Below are positions 1 through 11,762 of a stretch of DNA of 64,000 bases, one piece after another. Below the pieces are notes generated by a model. That model was not told where the DNA came from. It saw nothing but the letters and a program-made list of their open reading frames with translations, and ran no database searches. Source of the DNA: Panagrolaimus kolymaensis (lineage: Eukaryota > Nematoda > Chromadorea > Rhabditida > Panagrolaimidae). Position numbers and translations under genes: made by a program. Within the stretch, counting starts at the first letter, position 1. The number at the start of each line of letters is the position of its first letter. The stretch is taken from the NCBI GenBank assembly GCA_028622995.1, contig JAJQJQ010000011.1:3596001-3660000 (forward strand). Reading direction: 5' to 3'.

Positions 1-8
1 CTTTTCAG
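1..8 (+). promoter_or_regulatory. Probable trans-splice acceptor of cct-2
   Basis: The window opens with CTTTTCAG, a 3' splice site, nine bases before the cct-2 start codon. The protein begins with MLPV, as I recall for the C. elegans protein, so this is more likely a spliced-leader acceptor than the end of an intron inside the coding region. The upstream sequence is outside the window, so this is inference. Confidence 0.55.
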
Positions 9-17
9 GTTATCAAA

Positions 18-2078
18 ATGCTTCCTGTACGTTTCCTAAAAGAAAATGCTCAACAAGAACGTGGAGAAACTGCTCGTATGTCCTCCTTTGTTGGGGCGAT
101 TGCTATTGGAGATCTTGTAAAATCTACGCTTGGACCTAAAGGAATGGTAAGTTTGTATCTTTATGAAAGCTTTTTCGTTGTATTAACTATAACCTTTGGT
201 ATTAGTTTATGGGAAAATTAGTTTTCACACCTTTTGCACTCCATCATCTTTTTATTACACAGTTTAATTATTGGTTTTAGGATAAAATTCTTGTAAGCGG
301 CGCTGGTGAACATCAAAACGTTCAAGTAACTAATGATGGAGCAACTATTTTAAAATCTATTGGTGTTGATAATCCTGCTGCTAAAGTCCTTGTTGGTATG
401 CTTTTTTGTTTATCTCATGTTATTTATGTTTACATCCTTACTCTTTAGCTATGTCAATGACCCAAGATAATGAAGTTGGAGATGGTACAACATCTGTTAC
501 TGTATTAGCAGCTGAGCTATTAAGAGAAGCTGAAAAACTTATTGATATGCATCTTCATCCTCAAACTATTATTGCTGGGTACAGAACAGGTTTAGAAATT
601 GCAAAGAAAGCTCTTCGGGATGCCGCTAATGATTCTACGTAAGCATATGTCATATAAACCACTTGTTATGTTATATATATGAATCTTTTTAGTGATACAT
701 TCAAAGATGATCTCATGAGCATCGCTAGAACAACATTATCTTCAAAAATTTTGGCTCAACATAAAGAACATTTCGCTAAACTCGCTGTTGATGCTGTTCT
801 TCGTCTAAAAAGTTCAGGAGACTTGGATGCCATTCAAATCATCAAGAAGCTTGGTTCGTCAATGGAAGACTCTTATTTGGATGAAGGTTTCCTGCTAGAA
901 AAGAAGCCGGGCATGTATCAACCTCAACGCGTTGAAAATGCTAAAATTTTGATAGCTAATACGCCTATGGACACTGATAAAATCAAAGTCTTTGCTAGCA
1001 AAGTTCGTGTTGATTCTGTCGCTAAAATTGCTGAAATTGAAGCTGCTGAAAAGAAAAAGATGAAGGACAAGGTTAACAAAATTATTAATCACGACGTCAA
1101 TGTTTTTATCAACCGCCAATTGATTTACAATTATCCTGAACAACTTTTTGCTGATGCTAAAATTATGGCTATTGAACATGCTGATTTTGAAGGCATTGAA
1201 CGCCTTGCTTTGGTTCTTGGTGGTGAAATTGTTTCAACTTTTGATACTCCTGCTGATGTTCAATTTGGAAGATGCGATCTTATTGAAAAGGTTATTATTG
1301 GTGAAGATGAACTTTTGCGTTTTAGCGGCGTTCCAAAAGGTTCGAGATGCTTTTCTTTCGTTAATGCAAATTAATTCTTTATTTTAGGAGAAGCTTGCTC
1401 TATCGTTCTTCGTGGTGCAACCCAACAAATTCTTGATGAATCTGAACGTTCCCTTCATGATGCTCTTTGTGTTCTAACTACCCACGTTCGGGATGCTCGT
1501 ACTGTTCCTGGGGCAGGTGCATCGGAAGCTTTAATGGCAGCTAAAGTTTTAATGGAAGCTCAAAAGGTTGCTGGAAAAGAATCTCTAGCTGTAGAAGCTT
1601 TTGGCCGAGCTATTCTTCAGCTTCCTACTATTATTTGCGATAATGCTGGTTTAGACAGCGCCGAATTGATCTCACATATTCGTGGTATGTTTTTATTAAA
1701 ACTTATACGAAAATATAACAACGTCTAAGACAAATTTTACTAACCAATCATTCTTATTTTTTCAGCTGAACACGCTAATGGCAATCATAAAATGGGAATT
1801 GGTAATAAACTTTAGTTATTTTGGATTCTTTTTATCTTGTACAATTTTAGACATTGAAAATGGTAAAATGGCTGATGTTTATGAAATGGGCATTTTGGAA
1901 TCTTTCATGGTAAAATATTCTATGTTGAACAGTGCTGCTGAAGCAGCTGAACAAATTCTTCGTGTCGATGATATTATCAAGTGTGCTCCAAGACGTAGAG
2001 AAATCGATAATCGGCCGTGAGTTCATCTGAATATTTTTTGGAACTTTAAAAACTAATATTTCTTTATTTAGATGCTAG
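18..2078 (+). CDS. cct-2: T-complex protein 1 subunit beta (CCT2)
   Basis: Encodes the beta subunit of the cytosolic chaperonin TRiC/CCT, the ATP-driven double ring that folds actin, tubulin and WD-repeat proteins. The exons join to a full-length protein of about 530 residues starting [12 protein letters not shown]. Group II chaperonin signatures are intact: KSTLGPKGM and VTNDGATIL near the N-terminus, the nucleotide-binding [15 protein letters not shown], and [21 protein letters not shown] in the C-terminal equatorial half. The last intron (2017-2071) splits the penultimate residues so that the protein ends DNRPC, as in other CCT2 proteins; reading on past the donor would lose that Cys. At least five short introns interrupt the gene, with TTTTAG or TTTCAG acceptors. 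A polyadenylation signal AATAAA lies near 2171. Identification is secure. Confidence 0.96.
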
Positions 2079-3327
2079 ATCAATGTCACAATGATTATTC
2101 CATTTGCTATTTTTGAACATTTGAAGACTCTCATTCTGCTTGTTTTGTTGCGTTTTTATTTTCTCTGTTTAATAAATGCTGTTTAATTTAAATCAATGAA
2201 TTTTTTGTTTATGAAAGCCGATTAGACATAAGGGAAATGCTAGTTCATACTGCAGGCGGCATTTGGCATAAGTCACTGCAGATATTAACTTTATTTTTTA
2301 CTGTGAATCTTTGACAGATCTGAACATACTTGAAGTACTCAACTATAAACTACCATCATTAACAAGTGAAGTAACCAAGCCATTCACTCCATTTTTAGCT
2401 GTAAATCCCGACATATTCTTTATCGAGAAAAGGGTTACTCTTCTGATTTATTAAAATGTTAAACATACAAGAAAATATAAAAGGTTAAATGAATCAAAAG
2501 ACAATGTTGAGCAGTTTGAGAGCTACTGCTTTTATATGGGTTTGTTAGTAGTGATTAAGGTTCTAGTGAGATAGTTACCGGGCTATTGCCCTTAGCGGAG
2601 AAAGTGTCTCTGTTTTGCAAGAGCTACTCAAGAATGAATAAACAGTGGATGATTTAAAAAGAGATCGAAGATTCTTTTGAAGAATCCTCGAAATTGGTAC
2701 ACATAGATCAAGTCGCATTCATAATAGCACATACATCGATGCTCAGACACATCGCTACGTACACATAAAAGTACCAGCAATGTTGCCGCTTTCGCCTCAA
2801 AACGTTTGGCACAATCCTATATAAACCATCCTGGATTCTCACTTGATTGTCGATGGCCGCGCTATTCACATGATGGGTCGTGTTTAATAATATTTCCACC
2901 CTTTGATATTGTCCTTTGTTAGTCTGAACAGCTTATGATGTATTTATTGTAATATAATAGCATGTTTATAATAAACCTGCTGATAATAGTTGACTCATAA
3001 AAGCATATACGTAGGGTTGAGATAGTGCACAATCTGTAGGACCTAATGTTTCTTTTTTAAGTCAAAATTACACCAGTTAACACTATCAGCGGTACTGTAG
3101 ATTTTTAAAGTAAAAAGGTCGGGATTTTGGATCACTTTTGCTAGTAAAGGAACAATTTTTTTTTACAAACCCACAACCAACCCAATTCAACGCTCTCTTC
3201 ATTTTTAGAAAAACGCCGTAAATCCTAACACAATTTATTAATCATTAACATAAAACATAGATAAAATTAAACAAAGTTATCAAATAAAACATAATTATAA
3301 CAAATAAACAATAACGAAAAATACCTT
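2079..3327. other. Intergenic, between convergent cct-2 and the F-box gene
   Basis: About 1.2 kb between two 3' ends, starting with the cct-2 3' UTR and poly(A) signal. No intact gene is visible. Around 2710-2890 the base composition becomes more balanced and short peptides appear on the plus strand, interrupted by stops (for example VPAMLPLSPQNVWHNP and then LIVDGRAIHMMGRV). They faintly recall an OB-fold protein such as the RPA 32-kDa subunit but are too short to support a call. This may be a decayed coding fragment. Confidence 0.4.
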
Positions 3328-3870
3328 TTAACATCGATCAATAAAGACTCTAACAAGGAATGAACCTAAAACGTTAAAAGATCAAATTAATGTGGACAAA
3401 AGCTTAAAAAAAACTCACCGAAATCAGCGACAGCAAAAACATCAAATCGTCGACGAAAGACTTGAGATAGGTAATAATGTTGTAAAACAGAGCACAAATA
3501 TTTGCTGGCACATGCTAGGCTTCTTAGAGCTTCCAGAGGCAAGTTATGAAGTATCATCAAGAGCATCTCATAAGGAAGATGTTCGAACATGTATTGATGT
3601 GGATGATCTTTGAGAAAGGTCGAGCGGACAAATCTTACGATTTTGTTGTTGACATCATTTTTATACCAGATGAAACGTTGCTTAAGACCAACGAGCAATT
3701 CATAAACAGCTTTCTTGACATCAACTTTTTGCTGAAGTTTGATACGAGGTCGAACGATAGTTTTTTGAACATAAGGAGAACAAGTTCTGACATCCTAAAA
3801 TCAGTGGTAATTTATGAAATAAATATTAAAAATGAATTATTACCTTTCGAGAAAATTTATTTGAAACCAT
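3328..3870 (-). CDS. Small F-box domain protein
   Basis: F-box proteins couple substrates to SCF ubiquitin ligases by binding Skp1. Three exons are inferred. Exon 1 (3844-3870) encodes MVSNKFSRK, exon 2 runs 3419-3794, and exon 3 (3328-3365) follows a consensus GTGAGT donor and TTTTAG acceptor across a 53-bp intron. The joined protein is about 143 residues. The F-box is FEHLPYEMLLMILHNLPLEA followed by LRSLACASKYLCSVL, in the C-terminal half. No substrate-binding repeats (LRR, WD, FTH) follow, so the protein is little more than an F-box with a basic N-terminal region. It lies 195 bp downstream of REV3 on the same strand and could share its transcript. Without the last splice the ORF ends at 3387 instead. 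Confidence 0.7.
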
Positions 3871-4065
3871 AGCTAAGAAGTTGCACCAAACAAAAACAAC
3901 ATTTCAATTTTCACATGCTTTTTTCGCGTTTCTTTTTCCGAAGGTACAGTAGAAGCCTAAAGTCGTTTTGTGACCCTCAAGGGTTTAAACATAGGAAGCA
4001 TCGATGTGTTTATTTGTTTAGAAATTTACTATCACGATAAACTTGATTTAAAAATTATTTATGGT

Positions 4066-7000
4066 TTATTCAATAATATTAGGTAAATCGATATATTTTA
4101 CAACTTCATGATAAGGATGAGCTTTAATTTTTTCTGATAAATGTTGTATTTGCACCCGATATCTTTGATGCCAAACTGAGCAATTGACATTATAGCATGG
4201 AACATTTAAGTAATAAGTTGGATGAGCTTTAATACAACCTCGACATTTTTTTGAGCATTCAACAAAGGTTTTTTCTGCTTTACTTATGGCTTTACTCAAA
4301 TTCAAAAGCTTTCCAGGGTTTTGAATGCATGATGAACACCATAATTCGCCTTGAACGCCGCATCTAAATAATGAGTTCAAAGCTTGTAATGATGATTAAG
4401 AAGAACAAAAAGAAAAAAAATTATTAAAATATTTACCCTAAACAATTGTCTGCTGCGGTTGAAAACCAATTAATTTTTAGTTGCATAAGTTGAAAAATTC
4501 GAGAAAGCGCTGGGAGAAGCTTTCGATTGATATAATATTTGTAATGAACTTTAAGTTCTGGGATTTCATAAAATTTATCCAATCTAAAAACACATGAAAA
4601 TACTGTAGCCGTTTTTTGAGATGGCGGCGGCTCAGCTATGAGGAATTCGAGTCGATCTCCATGTCCTGGTAAATGAAATGGTGAAATTCGCTCGAGTTGT
4701 CTAAAATGTTATTATTTATCATTAAAGAAGAACTCTTTTTGTTGCTATAAAATAAAATTACTCTGCAATTTTTTTTACTGGTAAAACAGCCGATTCGGCA
4801 TAACCTCCACGATAATCTCCACTTAAGATAAATTCATGTAAAGGAATTTTATCAATATTTTCAACCGTTTGCCGCAAATATTGCATAACACCTTTAAAGT
4901 CGTGATCAAAAACTTTTCTAAGAATTGCTTCCATTGAAGTTGCAACAAATTTACACGAATCTCGTCTAACTGTTTCAATTCCTTTTGCATCAAAGACTCC
5001 TTCTTCATCTTTTTCATCTTCATATGATAAACCTAAATTTCTTAAATTAAATTTTTTTCTTAAGCTTTAATAAACCTACCAACATATCGCTTTTTAGCTA
5101 ATAAGCAACATGGCATCATAACTTTTTCAAATTTAAGTTTCATTGGATAAGGATTTAATTCGGTAACATCATCAGCAATTTTTCTTCCAATTTGAAATGC
5201 TTCGTCTTTTGTTTTTCCCGACATTAAAATAAACAAGGAATCTGTATCACCATAAACCACTTGGGCTCCATGATAAGCTGCTTCAACATCTTCTTCGATC
5301 ATTTTTATTGCCCGTTCAAGAGCTTCTCTACCTTTTGATACAATAGCATCAGCAACTTCGGCGCAAGGCATTCTTCCACTCCAATTTGCAGCTGTATAAC
5401 CATAAGTTACATTAGCTATAAGCTTTAAAGCAAGTTGTCGAGCATTTAATAATCTTTTAAGCACTTCATCTTTGTATTTTTTCATTGAGGTTTTAACCAT
5501 AACTCGAGTTTCAAGAAGTTCTTCTAACAAAGATGCAACTAAACTTTTTTGAACTTCTTTTTTTACAAAGATTCCTCCAACGGGTGAAACATGAAGTTTA
5601 TTTTCTTTTTGAAGAGTCGCGAGATAATCAACCAGTGGAGGTTCATATGATGTTAAAGCTCCAAGGCGAAAATGGCCTGGCTTATTTTTTATTACTTTTT
5701 CCCATTCATTGACTGTTCCTACACACGTTGAGAAGCAATAATTGTAGGCGATACACACTGATGGATACAATGATTGGAAATCAAGTACCACAATAGGATC
5801 ATAATAAATGCCTGACAGCGGTTCAAGGTTAAGTGGAATAGTTTCAGGTGATGGCATGCTTAAAAATAAACAGGATAAAGATAATAAAAAAATATAATTA
5901 AGATCTTACGAATTTCTTTGTTGAATGCTTATACTTGGAGCACAAAATTCATGCAATTTTGTTAATCGTAGAAGCATTGATTCAACACGAAATTGAGATC
6001 CTCGAGTTAACACTTCTGTAAATTGAATTCCATAAACAAGAGCCATTTGACTGGTTCGAATAAAAATATCTAATGCTACCAAAATTTGAATATTGATTGA
6101 TGCTTTTCGAAGAAAATGTCGCAAAACAATGGCGCTGTAAAAAAGAATTTCTTTTGGTTGAAGATTTAATTAAAGGAAAATAAAACGCTTACTTAACATT
6201 TTCATCATTATCTTTTAACAGTTTTTCAATAAAAAATTGGCTCATATCAGTAAATCTCCGTTTCAAAATATCATTCACAACTGCTGACATTCCTGCAAAT
6301 TAAGACTCCTCCTAATTGTTAAGTTTTAAATGTTGTTAATGATTACGGTAATGACGCATTGGATTTTCTCGGCGAACAATTTTCCAAACGTTTAAAAATA
6401 TTCTGCCTTTACAATCATCCAATGTACTACGGTAATCAGTGACCCATCGAGGTGTAAGTCGAGAAACATCTTCATTGAATGAAGAGATTTTAAGAATTGA
6501 AGCCCTTTGAATTAGATAATTGAAAGATAATCTTTTGATATCATAACTTAAACCAAATTATTTACACGTTTTTTTGTATGTAAACACCAAACACAAAAGC
6601 TTCTTACCCTACGATAATATCGGGATCATGTTTTCGAAGAAACATTCCTAACCATCGAAAAATGTCACCTTCGCTTTTAACCCGCTTAAATCCAGGAAAA
6701 TCAGAATCTTTGAAGTTAATTTGCTCAAGAATGCATCCTCCAATTTCATCAGCTTGATTAAATTTATTGCAAACATCTTTGTAAATTGCAAAAAAGATTC
6801 CAATGCATGGATCTTTTTGAGGATCAGGAATGTATATTTTGTTGCTTGCCTTATCACTTTTTTCATTTACAGCTTCTTGATTACATAAAAATAAAGCTTC
6901 CAAAGAAAGAACAGTCAAATTTGCAACACTGCAAATATTCTTTAATTTTTCTGAAGCAGCTTTTTGAGTTTCCGTCATTTTATTTGGACTTTCTTCTTGC

Positions 7001-8563
7001 GTTACAGTAATATTTACTGGTGGTTTAAAGATAGTTTTATCGGGACACCATGTTTCATTTGAGCGAGGATTCGGATAGTCTGTTTCATAACTGCTTTCAA
7101 TTTCAACCTAAAAATCTTCAAAAAGGCTGTAATTTTACAGATAAACACTGACATTGCATGGTTCAAGTAAAACTGGAGGGTAATCTGCTTCAATTTCTTC
7201 TAATCTCTCTTTTCCTTTATCATCATATTCATCATCAGAAAATTCATCAACGATAGGTGGTTCTTCAACTTCGAATGCTGCTAGTTGGGTCATTTCTAAC
7301 TGAATCGCTTGATCGCTAAATTCTTCATCTTCTTCATCATCACCATATTGCTGCTGCCTTTCATTTCTGTCCCACGTTTCTTCATCATCTTCATTTTCCA
7401 TGGCTTTTTGAACATAAATGCTTAGTTCTGAAAGGACTATCGAGGTTTAATATTTTTGGATAAAATATCTAACCCGCTTTATCAACCTCATCAAAAATTG
7501 CTTGGGTTTGTGTAAAATCACTTCGTTGATCTGAAATTACTAGCGATGAATTTGGATCATTTGTGAGAAATTCAGTGAAGGCTTTGTAAAGATTTTGCAA
7601 ACCGCGTTCTTCTCGTTCGGTTTTTATTTCAGGCAAGCCGGTTTCAGGATGTTTTTCACGTATCAATTCTTTATTTAGAATTCGACGCCGACTTTCTTCT
7701 TCCTTCCATAAAGATTCTAATCCTGATATTTGATATTCACCTTAAAAAATTTATTATGCTATCGCCGAATAAAATTTAATTATAGCTATATATTTTTTAG
7801 TGTAAACTCACTTTGCATTGATGGCGATTTCGCTACAATGATATCATCGCAAAAAACATCAAATTCATTAACCATATAGGAATTAGATTTTACAAGGGTT
7901 CTCAAAAAATTTGGATATTTTTTTTGTAAATCTTCTGAAATTCTGCGAAATCGTGCATTCCTAAATCGAACTAATCCCATTCCAGCGATATCATATTCAA
8001 TGAAAAATTGTAAAATATATGGAATGTGGACTTGATAGGGTTGAAGTAAATCATTCTTTCCACATTCTTTTTGCAGCGTTAAACCAATACGATGGCACAA
8101 TATTGGATCATAAAAGACAATTTTAATAAAATGATCCTTTTCATGATGAAAGCCATAAAAGTCTTTAATTTCGAAAGGCATAACATCCGCTAATATGGGT
8201 AATCCAGGAATAAAAATAACATCAAGTAATCGAGCGCATTTTACTATTAACTTTCCAACATGAGTTTTGAGATCAGGAGAAAATGCACTGCGGATTCGAA
8301 GAAAAAAATATGGAAGAAATCCATGAATATTGGCTAAACATTTTTCTCCTTAAATAAAAAGGAATTAGAAGATGAAAAAAGCAAAATAAAGAAGAGTTAC
8401 CATTTTCACAAATTCCAAACATTCTAATCGAAGGCACTTTTATATCTTTATGAATATTTTGACCATATTTAATTCGACCAAAATCATCGATGGTGTCTAA
8501 ACTCATTTCACAGTGGACATTTCTAATTCGAAAATCAACTCCTTCTTCAGTTGTTGTCGTCAT
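4066..8563 (-). CDS. rev-3: DNA polymerase zeta catalytic subunit (REV3)
   Basis: B-family polymerase that extends mispaired or damaged primer ends in translesion synthesis, working with REV7 and the POLD2/POLD3 subunits. The N-terminal region has the REV3 pattern (GFHHEKDHFIKIVFYDP, then HIPYILQFFIEYDIAGMGLV). Later come RGSQFRVESMLLRL, polymerase motif A (VLDFQSLYPS), the motif B region (LALKLIANVTYGYT), motif C (YGDTDSLF with the catalytic Asp pair) and KGIETVRRDSC. The C-terminus carries two cysteine clusters: the first ends LWCSSC, and the second (CSKKCRGC, then PCYNVNC) matches the Fe-S-type CysB. About a dozen short introns leave roughly 1,250-1,300 residues, close to nematode REV3 and far shorter than human REV3L, whose central insert is missing. 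The start follows a TTTACAG acceptor; another ATG at 8593 is in frame upstream. Confidence 0.92.
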
Positions 8564-9322
8564 ACTGTAAAGAGAGATTGAAAAGAAATACAAAGCAAAA
8601 TAATCAAGAAAAATATCGATGGCTTTTTGGGAAAAAACGCGTTTTTGTAAATAGACGCAGTTTAAAATAAATTTATTTGAGCTGTGATAAAATCATCTAA
8701 TCTTTGGACAGTAAAAAATTGAAGAATAAAACATGTCTGTGATTAATGACAGAGTTAGTAAGTATACGATACAAAAATAAACTTAAAGCATAAATCAAAA
8801 TGAGATGTAAAATAGTACGAAGAGATAAAGACTAAATCATCGAAACCAAAAAAATAAAAAGCAAAACTAATAAAACTTGCGATGAAACGTGTAATGTTAG
8901 CCACTTTCAGATATCCTTATTCTAATTCTCTTTTTCTATTTACGGGCGCCGCTGCTAAAGTTTGGGAAAGCACCTTTAACGGCGGCGATGCATTACACCC
9001 ATCACCTGACACCAGCAACCATTTCAATGAATATAATAGCCTTTTTTTCTTTGCGCCGCCCAAAACATCACTTTTAGATCTGTTTTTTTTTCTGTTTTAT
9101 TTTTAGTATCAATTTTTAATAATAAATAAAGCATTTTTAAATCAAGAAAGCAACACCAATCTTTCAGACTTTACAAAATGAACGAAAAACTGTGGCTTTT
9201 ATACTAAGCATGAGCAAGCGAAAAGAAGGTGGTGGAAAGTCTGCCAATATTTGATTTAAAAAAAAGAACGTCGAGAGAAATTGTAGGAACCCTTAAAGTA
9301 CTGTAGCACATTAAACTAAATA
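8564..9322. other. Intergenic between REV3 and the DUSP19-like gene
   Basis: About 760 bp between the 3' end of one minus-strand gene and the start of the next. It should hold the REV3 promoter or outron and the phosphatase 3' UTR. A GC-richer patch at about 8940-9010 (GGGCGCCGCTGC, then GGCGGCGATG) stands out from the A/T-rich surroundings. The 74-residue plus-strand ORF here has no recognisable domain and is probably not a gene. Confidence 0.4.
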
Positions 9323-10184
9323 TCATAAAGCTTTGCACATGGTAAAACGATAAAGTTCATCTTCATATTCTCGTAATTGCCTCATAAAACCATCGTTTGG
9401 TCGACAAGCTAAAAATTTCATATTTAGTTAAAAAGCATTTCTTTTTAAAAAATAAATAAACCTGAACGAGCTTCTTTGACTTGCTGAAAGGCATCGAAAT
9501 ATCGCTTTTTCTCAGACCACATAACATACGCAATAGCAATCGTGCATGAACGAGAAATTCCAGCATTGCAATGAATTAAAACCTAAATATTCATTTTTAC
9601 ATGTTTTGTTTATATGTCCATATACATCAAAGCACTAACCTTTCCTCCATTTGCTATAGCTTTTGAAATAAAATCGTTAGTAATTTTAAAATGTGTCTTT
9701 ATTCTTGCTGAAGGTTCGTCCAATAAATCCAAATTATAATAGACAAACTTTTTAGGATATAAATTTTGTATACCTGTTGCACAATTTATGATGTGTGTAA
9801 TACCATGTTCTTTGAGTAATTTATAATCCTGTACAACATCTTGACTTGAAGTATAAACTCCTTTAGCAATTTGAGCAACTTCCAAATCAGGCTTTAAATC
9901 AACCACAAATCCAAATCTATGCAGCCTTTCAACTCTTTTTTGCCTTCGTTTTGATACAATTGCATCTTTTTCTTCTGTTATTTCCACTTCAATTTCAGAA
10001 GCATTAACTGCAGATTTCTGAAAAACGCCTGATTCATCGCGATTTTCAATTATTTGTGTTCCATCAGTATTGGTTACACTAAAATATTCAAATATTGCAA
10101 TTCACAAAGTGGGTAAGCAACTTACATTGTCTCAACTTTTGATAGTTTATTTTTAGCAGCTTTCAATCGCTCTAATAAATCCAT
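9323..10184 (-). CDS. Dual-specificity phosphatase, DUSP19/SKRP1-like
   Basis: Cysteine-dependent phosphatase of the DUSP family; DUSP19 relatives act on or scaffold JNK-pathway kinases. The catalytic loop is intact (HCNAGISRSC: nucleophile Cys, closing Arg) and is followed by AYVMWSEKKRYFDAFQQVKEAR and the typical CRPNDGFMRQLREYE end. The upstream phosphatase core includes GVYTSSQDV (the LGSQDA position in DUSP19), ITHIINCATG and YYNLDLLDEP, which holds the general-acid Asp region. Translation starts at MDLLERLKAAKNKLSK, just after a TTTTATAG acceptor, and the protein is roughly 240-250 residues. The N-terminal 80 residues are charged and not conserved. It is divergent from the CCDC174-like gene, with about 215 bp of shared upstream sequence. 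Confidence 0.85.
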
Positions 10185-10398
10185 CAGCTCAAGCAATTGC
10201 GTTGCTATAAAATAAAATTCAAAAAAAAATTAAAGTTTCTAAATTTTTGATTAAAAAAGTCTTAAAACGAATTTTTTATAAGCTTTTTTAGATTTTTTTT
10301 CTCTTCAATTTTTTTTCTCTCGTATGTTTGTTGTTGAAACTTTTTTTCTTATCCATTTTAATAAACGTTAATTTATAGGTATATTTCAAGATATCACA

Positions 10399-11343
10399 AT
10401 GTCAAATGATGATCAACCATTATCGTCAAAAACGAGACGAAAAGCTCATATTACTTCATTTGCTGATTTACAAACAGAAATTCTCTATCGATCTCGAACT
10501 TCAAAAGAAACTAAATTTTCTGATGGAGAAATTAATAGATCTAAGAATAATATATTAGCAATGACAAAGGCTGAAAAAGAAGGAAAAGAAAAAAATTTAA
10601 TAGTGAGAAGAGAACGAATTGAGAAAGCTGCATCCGCTGTTCGCAAAGAAGAAGAAGAATCTGAACGTCGAAAACGAAACATGGAAGAAAAGGCAAAGCT
10701 GTATGAAAGGCTGAAATCTGGAGAAAGATTGGTTTATGAAGATGGAACAAAGCCTGAATATTTGGTTGATTTTGATCGACGTGAACGAAGCCCGTCACCA
10801 ATAAGAAGAAGTCGAAGCAGAAGTCCGCAACAAGAACGAAGCAGAAGTCAGAGTCCATATGAAGATATACCTGCACCATCACGTCCATTGATAGTTCATT
10901 ATAATCCACAAGAGGATAGTGGACGCATTCTTGGTGCCGCTCATATACCATTACCTCAAGATGAAGATGAAAGACAGAAAACGATTGCTGATCTCGAAGC
11001 TTTAACACGACAAACCTTTGAAAATAGAAAGAGAAGAAAGAAGGAAAGGTCTGAAGAAGAAAAATCAAAAAGAATACGGCTTAACTTGACAAGAAAAATA
11101 AAAGGTTTACCACCTTTAGAATCAAGTGATGAAGAAGAGGAATTACATCCAGGTGTTAACATTGATCCTTCAACAATTCCTTTGCCACCTGATCCTGATG
11201 CTGAACGTCGTGCTGAAGAAGAAAGAAAAAAGAAATTTGAACGTGAATGGGATCGTGGAAAAATAAGAGAAATGCACTGGGTTAAAGAAAGACGAGACGA
11301 AAGAGAAGATGAATTCAAACCTCCTGAATTCTATTATCGTTGA
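10399..11343 (+). CDS. CCDC174-like nuclear coiled-coil protein
   Basis: A single-exon ORF of 314 residues, rich in Lys, Arg and Glu. CCDC174 is a nuclear protein linked to the exon-junction complex. Shared landmarks are the N-terminal SFADLQTEILYRS, the EEKAKLYERLKSGE block followed by PEYLVDF, and the C-terminal EWDRGK segment with DEFKPPEFYYR at the very end. Between them lies an SR-type stretch ([20 protein letters not shown]) typical of splicing-associated proteins, then charged helices and an acidic patch (SSDEEEE). A GTAAGT...TTTTTAG pair at about 11371-11422 looks like a 3' UTR intron. EMC3 starts 419 bp downstream on the same strand, so a two-gene operon is possible. The family call rests on the two conserved ends. 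Confidence 0.75.
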   Translation: MSNDDQPLSSKTRRKAHITSFADLQTEILYRSRTSKETKFSDGEINRSKNNILAMTKAEKEGKEKNLIVRRERIEKAASAVRKEEEESERRKRNMEEKAKLYERLKSGERLVYEDGTKPEYLVDFDRRERSPSPIRRSRSRSPQQERSRSQSPYEDIPAPSRPLIVHYNPQEDSGRILGAAHIPLPQDEDERQKTIADLEALTRQTFENRKRRKKERSEEEKSKRIRLNLTRKIKGLPPLESSDEEEELHPGVNIDPSTIPLPPDPDAERRAEEERKKKFEREWDRGKIREMHWVKERRDEREDEFKPPEFYYR

Positions 11344-11762
11344 ATAATCGATGCAACAAAAGAAATTTCATGTAAGTTTATCAGATTCTTGTTATTTGAA
11401 ATATTTAAAATTGAATTTTTAGATGAATGGCATTACGTTTGATTTCTCACCACATGATTACTGTACAAGGCTGTGGAAACAACATTGAAATACGATTGTT
11501 TTTTTTATTGATGTTTAGTATATTTGTTTGTACATAAATATTTATTGTTTTAACTTTACGTGTATTAGCTTTTATTTAATCGGTTTTTAACCGTGCAAGT
11601 TTGTACTTTTCTGCAAAAGCAGCTGCTTTCATTTTTTTTATTAATCAAATTTAACCTTTCTTTTGCAAGGCTATTTTTGGAATTCCTTCCGGATAATATA
11701 ATTTGCAACAAACTTTCTCTTTTTTTCAATATTAATTTTCATCTTTTAGAAACCGTTTCACA
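11344..11762 (+). other. CCDC174-EMC3 spacer
   Basis: Holds the CCDC174-like 3' UTR, with a likely intron, and the EMC3 upstream region. EMC3 is preceded by CATCTTTTAG 13 bases before its ATG, a good trans-splice acceptor. No separate gene is seen. Confidence 0.5.

Noticed and set aside
8882..9106. 74-residue plus-strand ORF near a GC-rich patch
   Set aside because: No homology that I can see; it ends in a Phe run and has no splice or trans-splice context.
10541..11068. 175-residue minus-strand ORF antisense to the CCDC174-like gene
   Set aside because: It lies fully inside the conserved plus-strand coding exon and has no motif.
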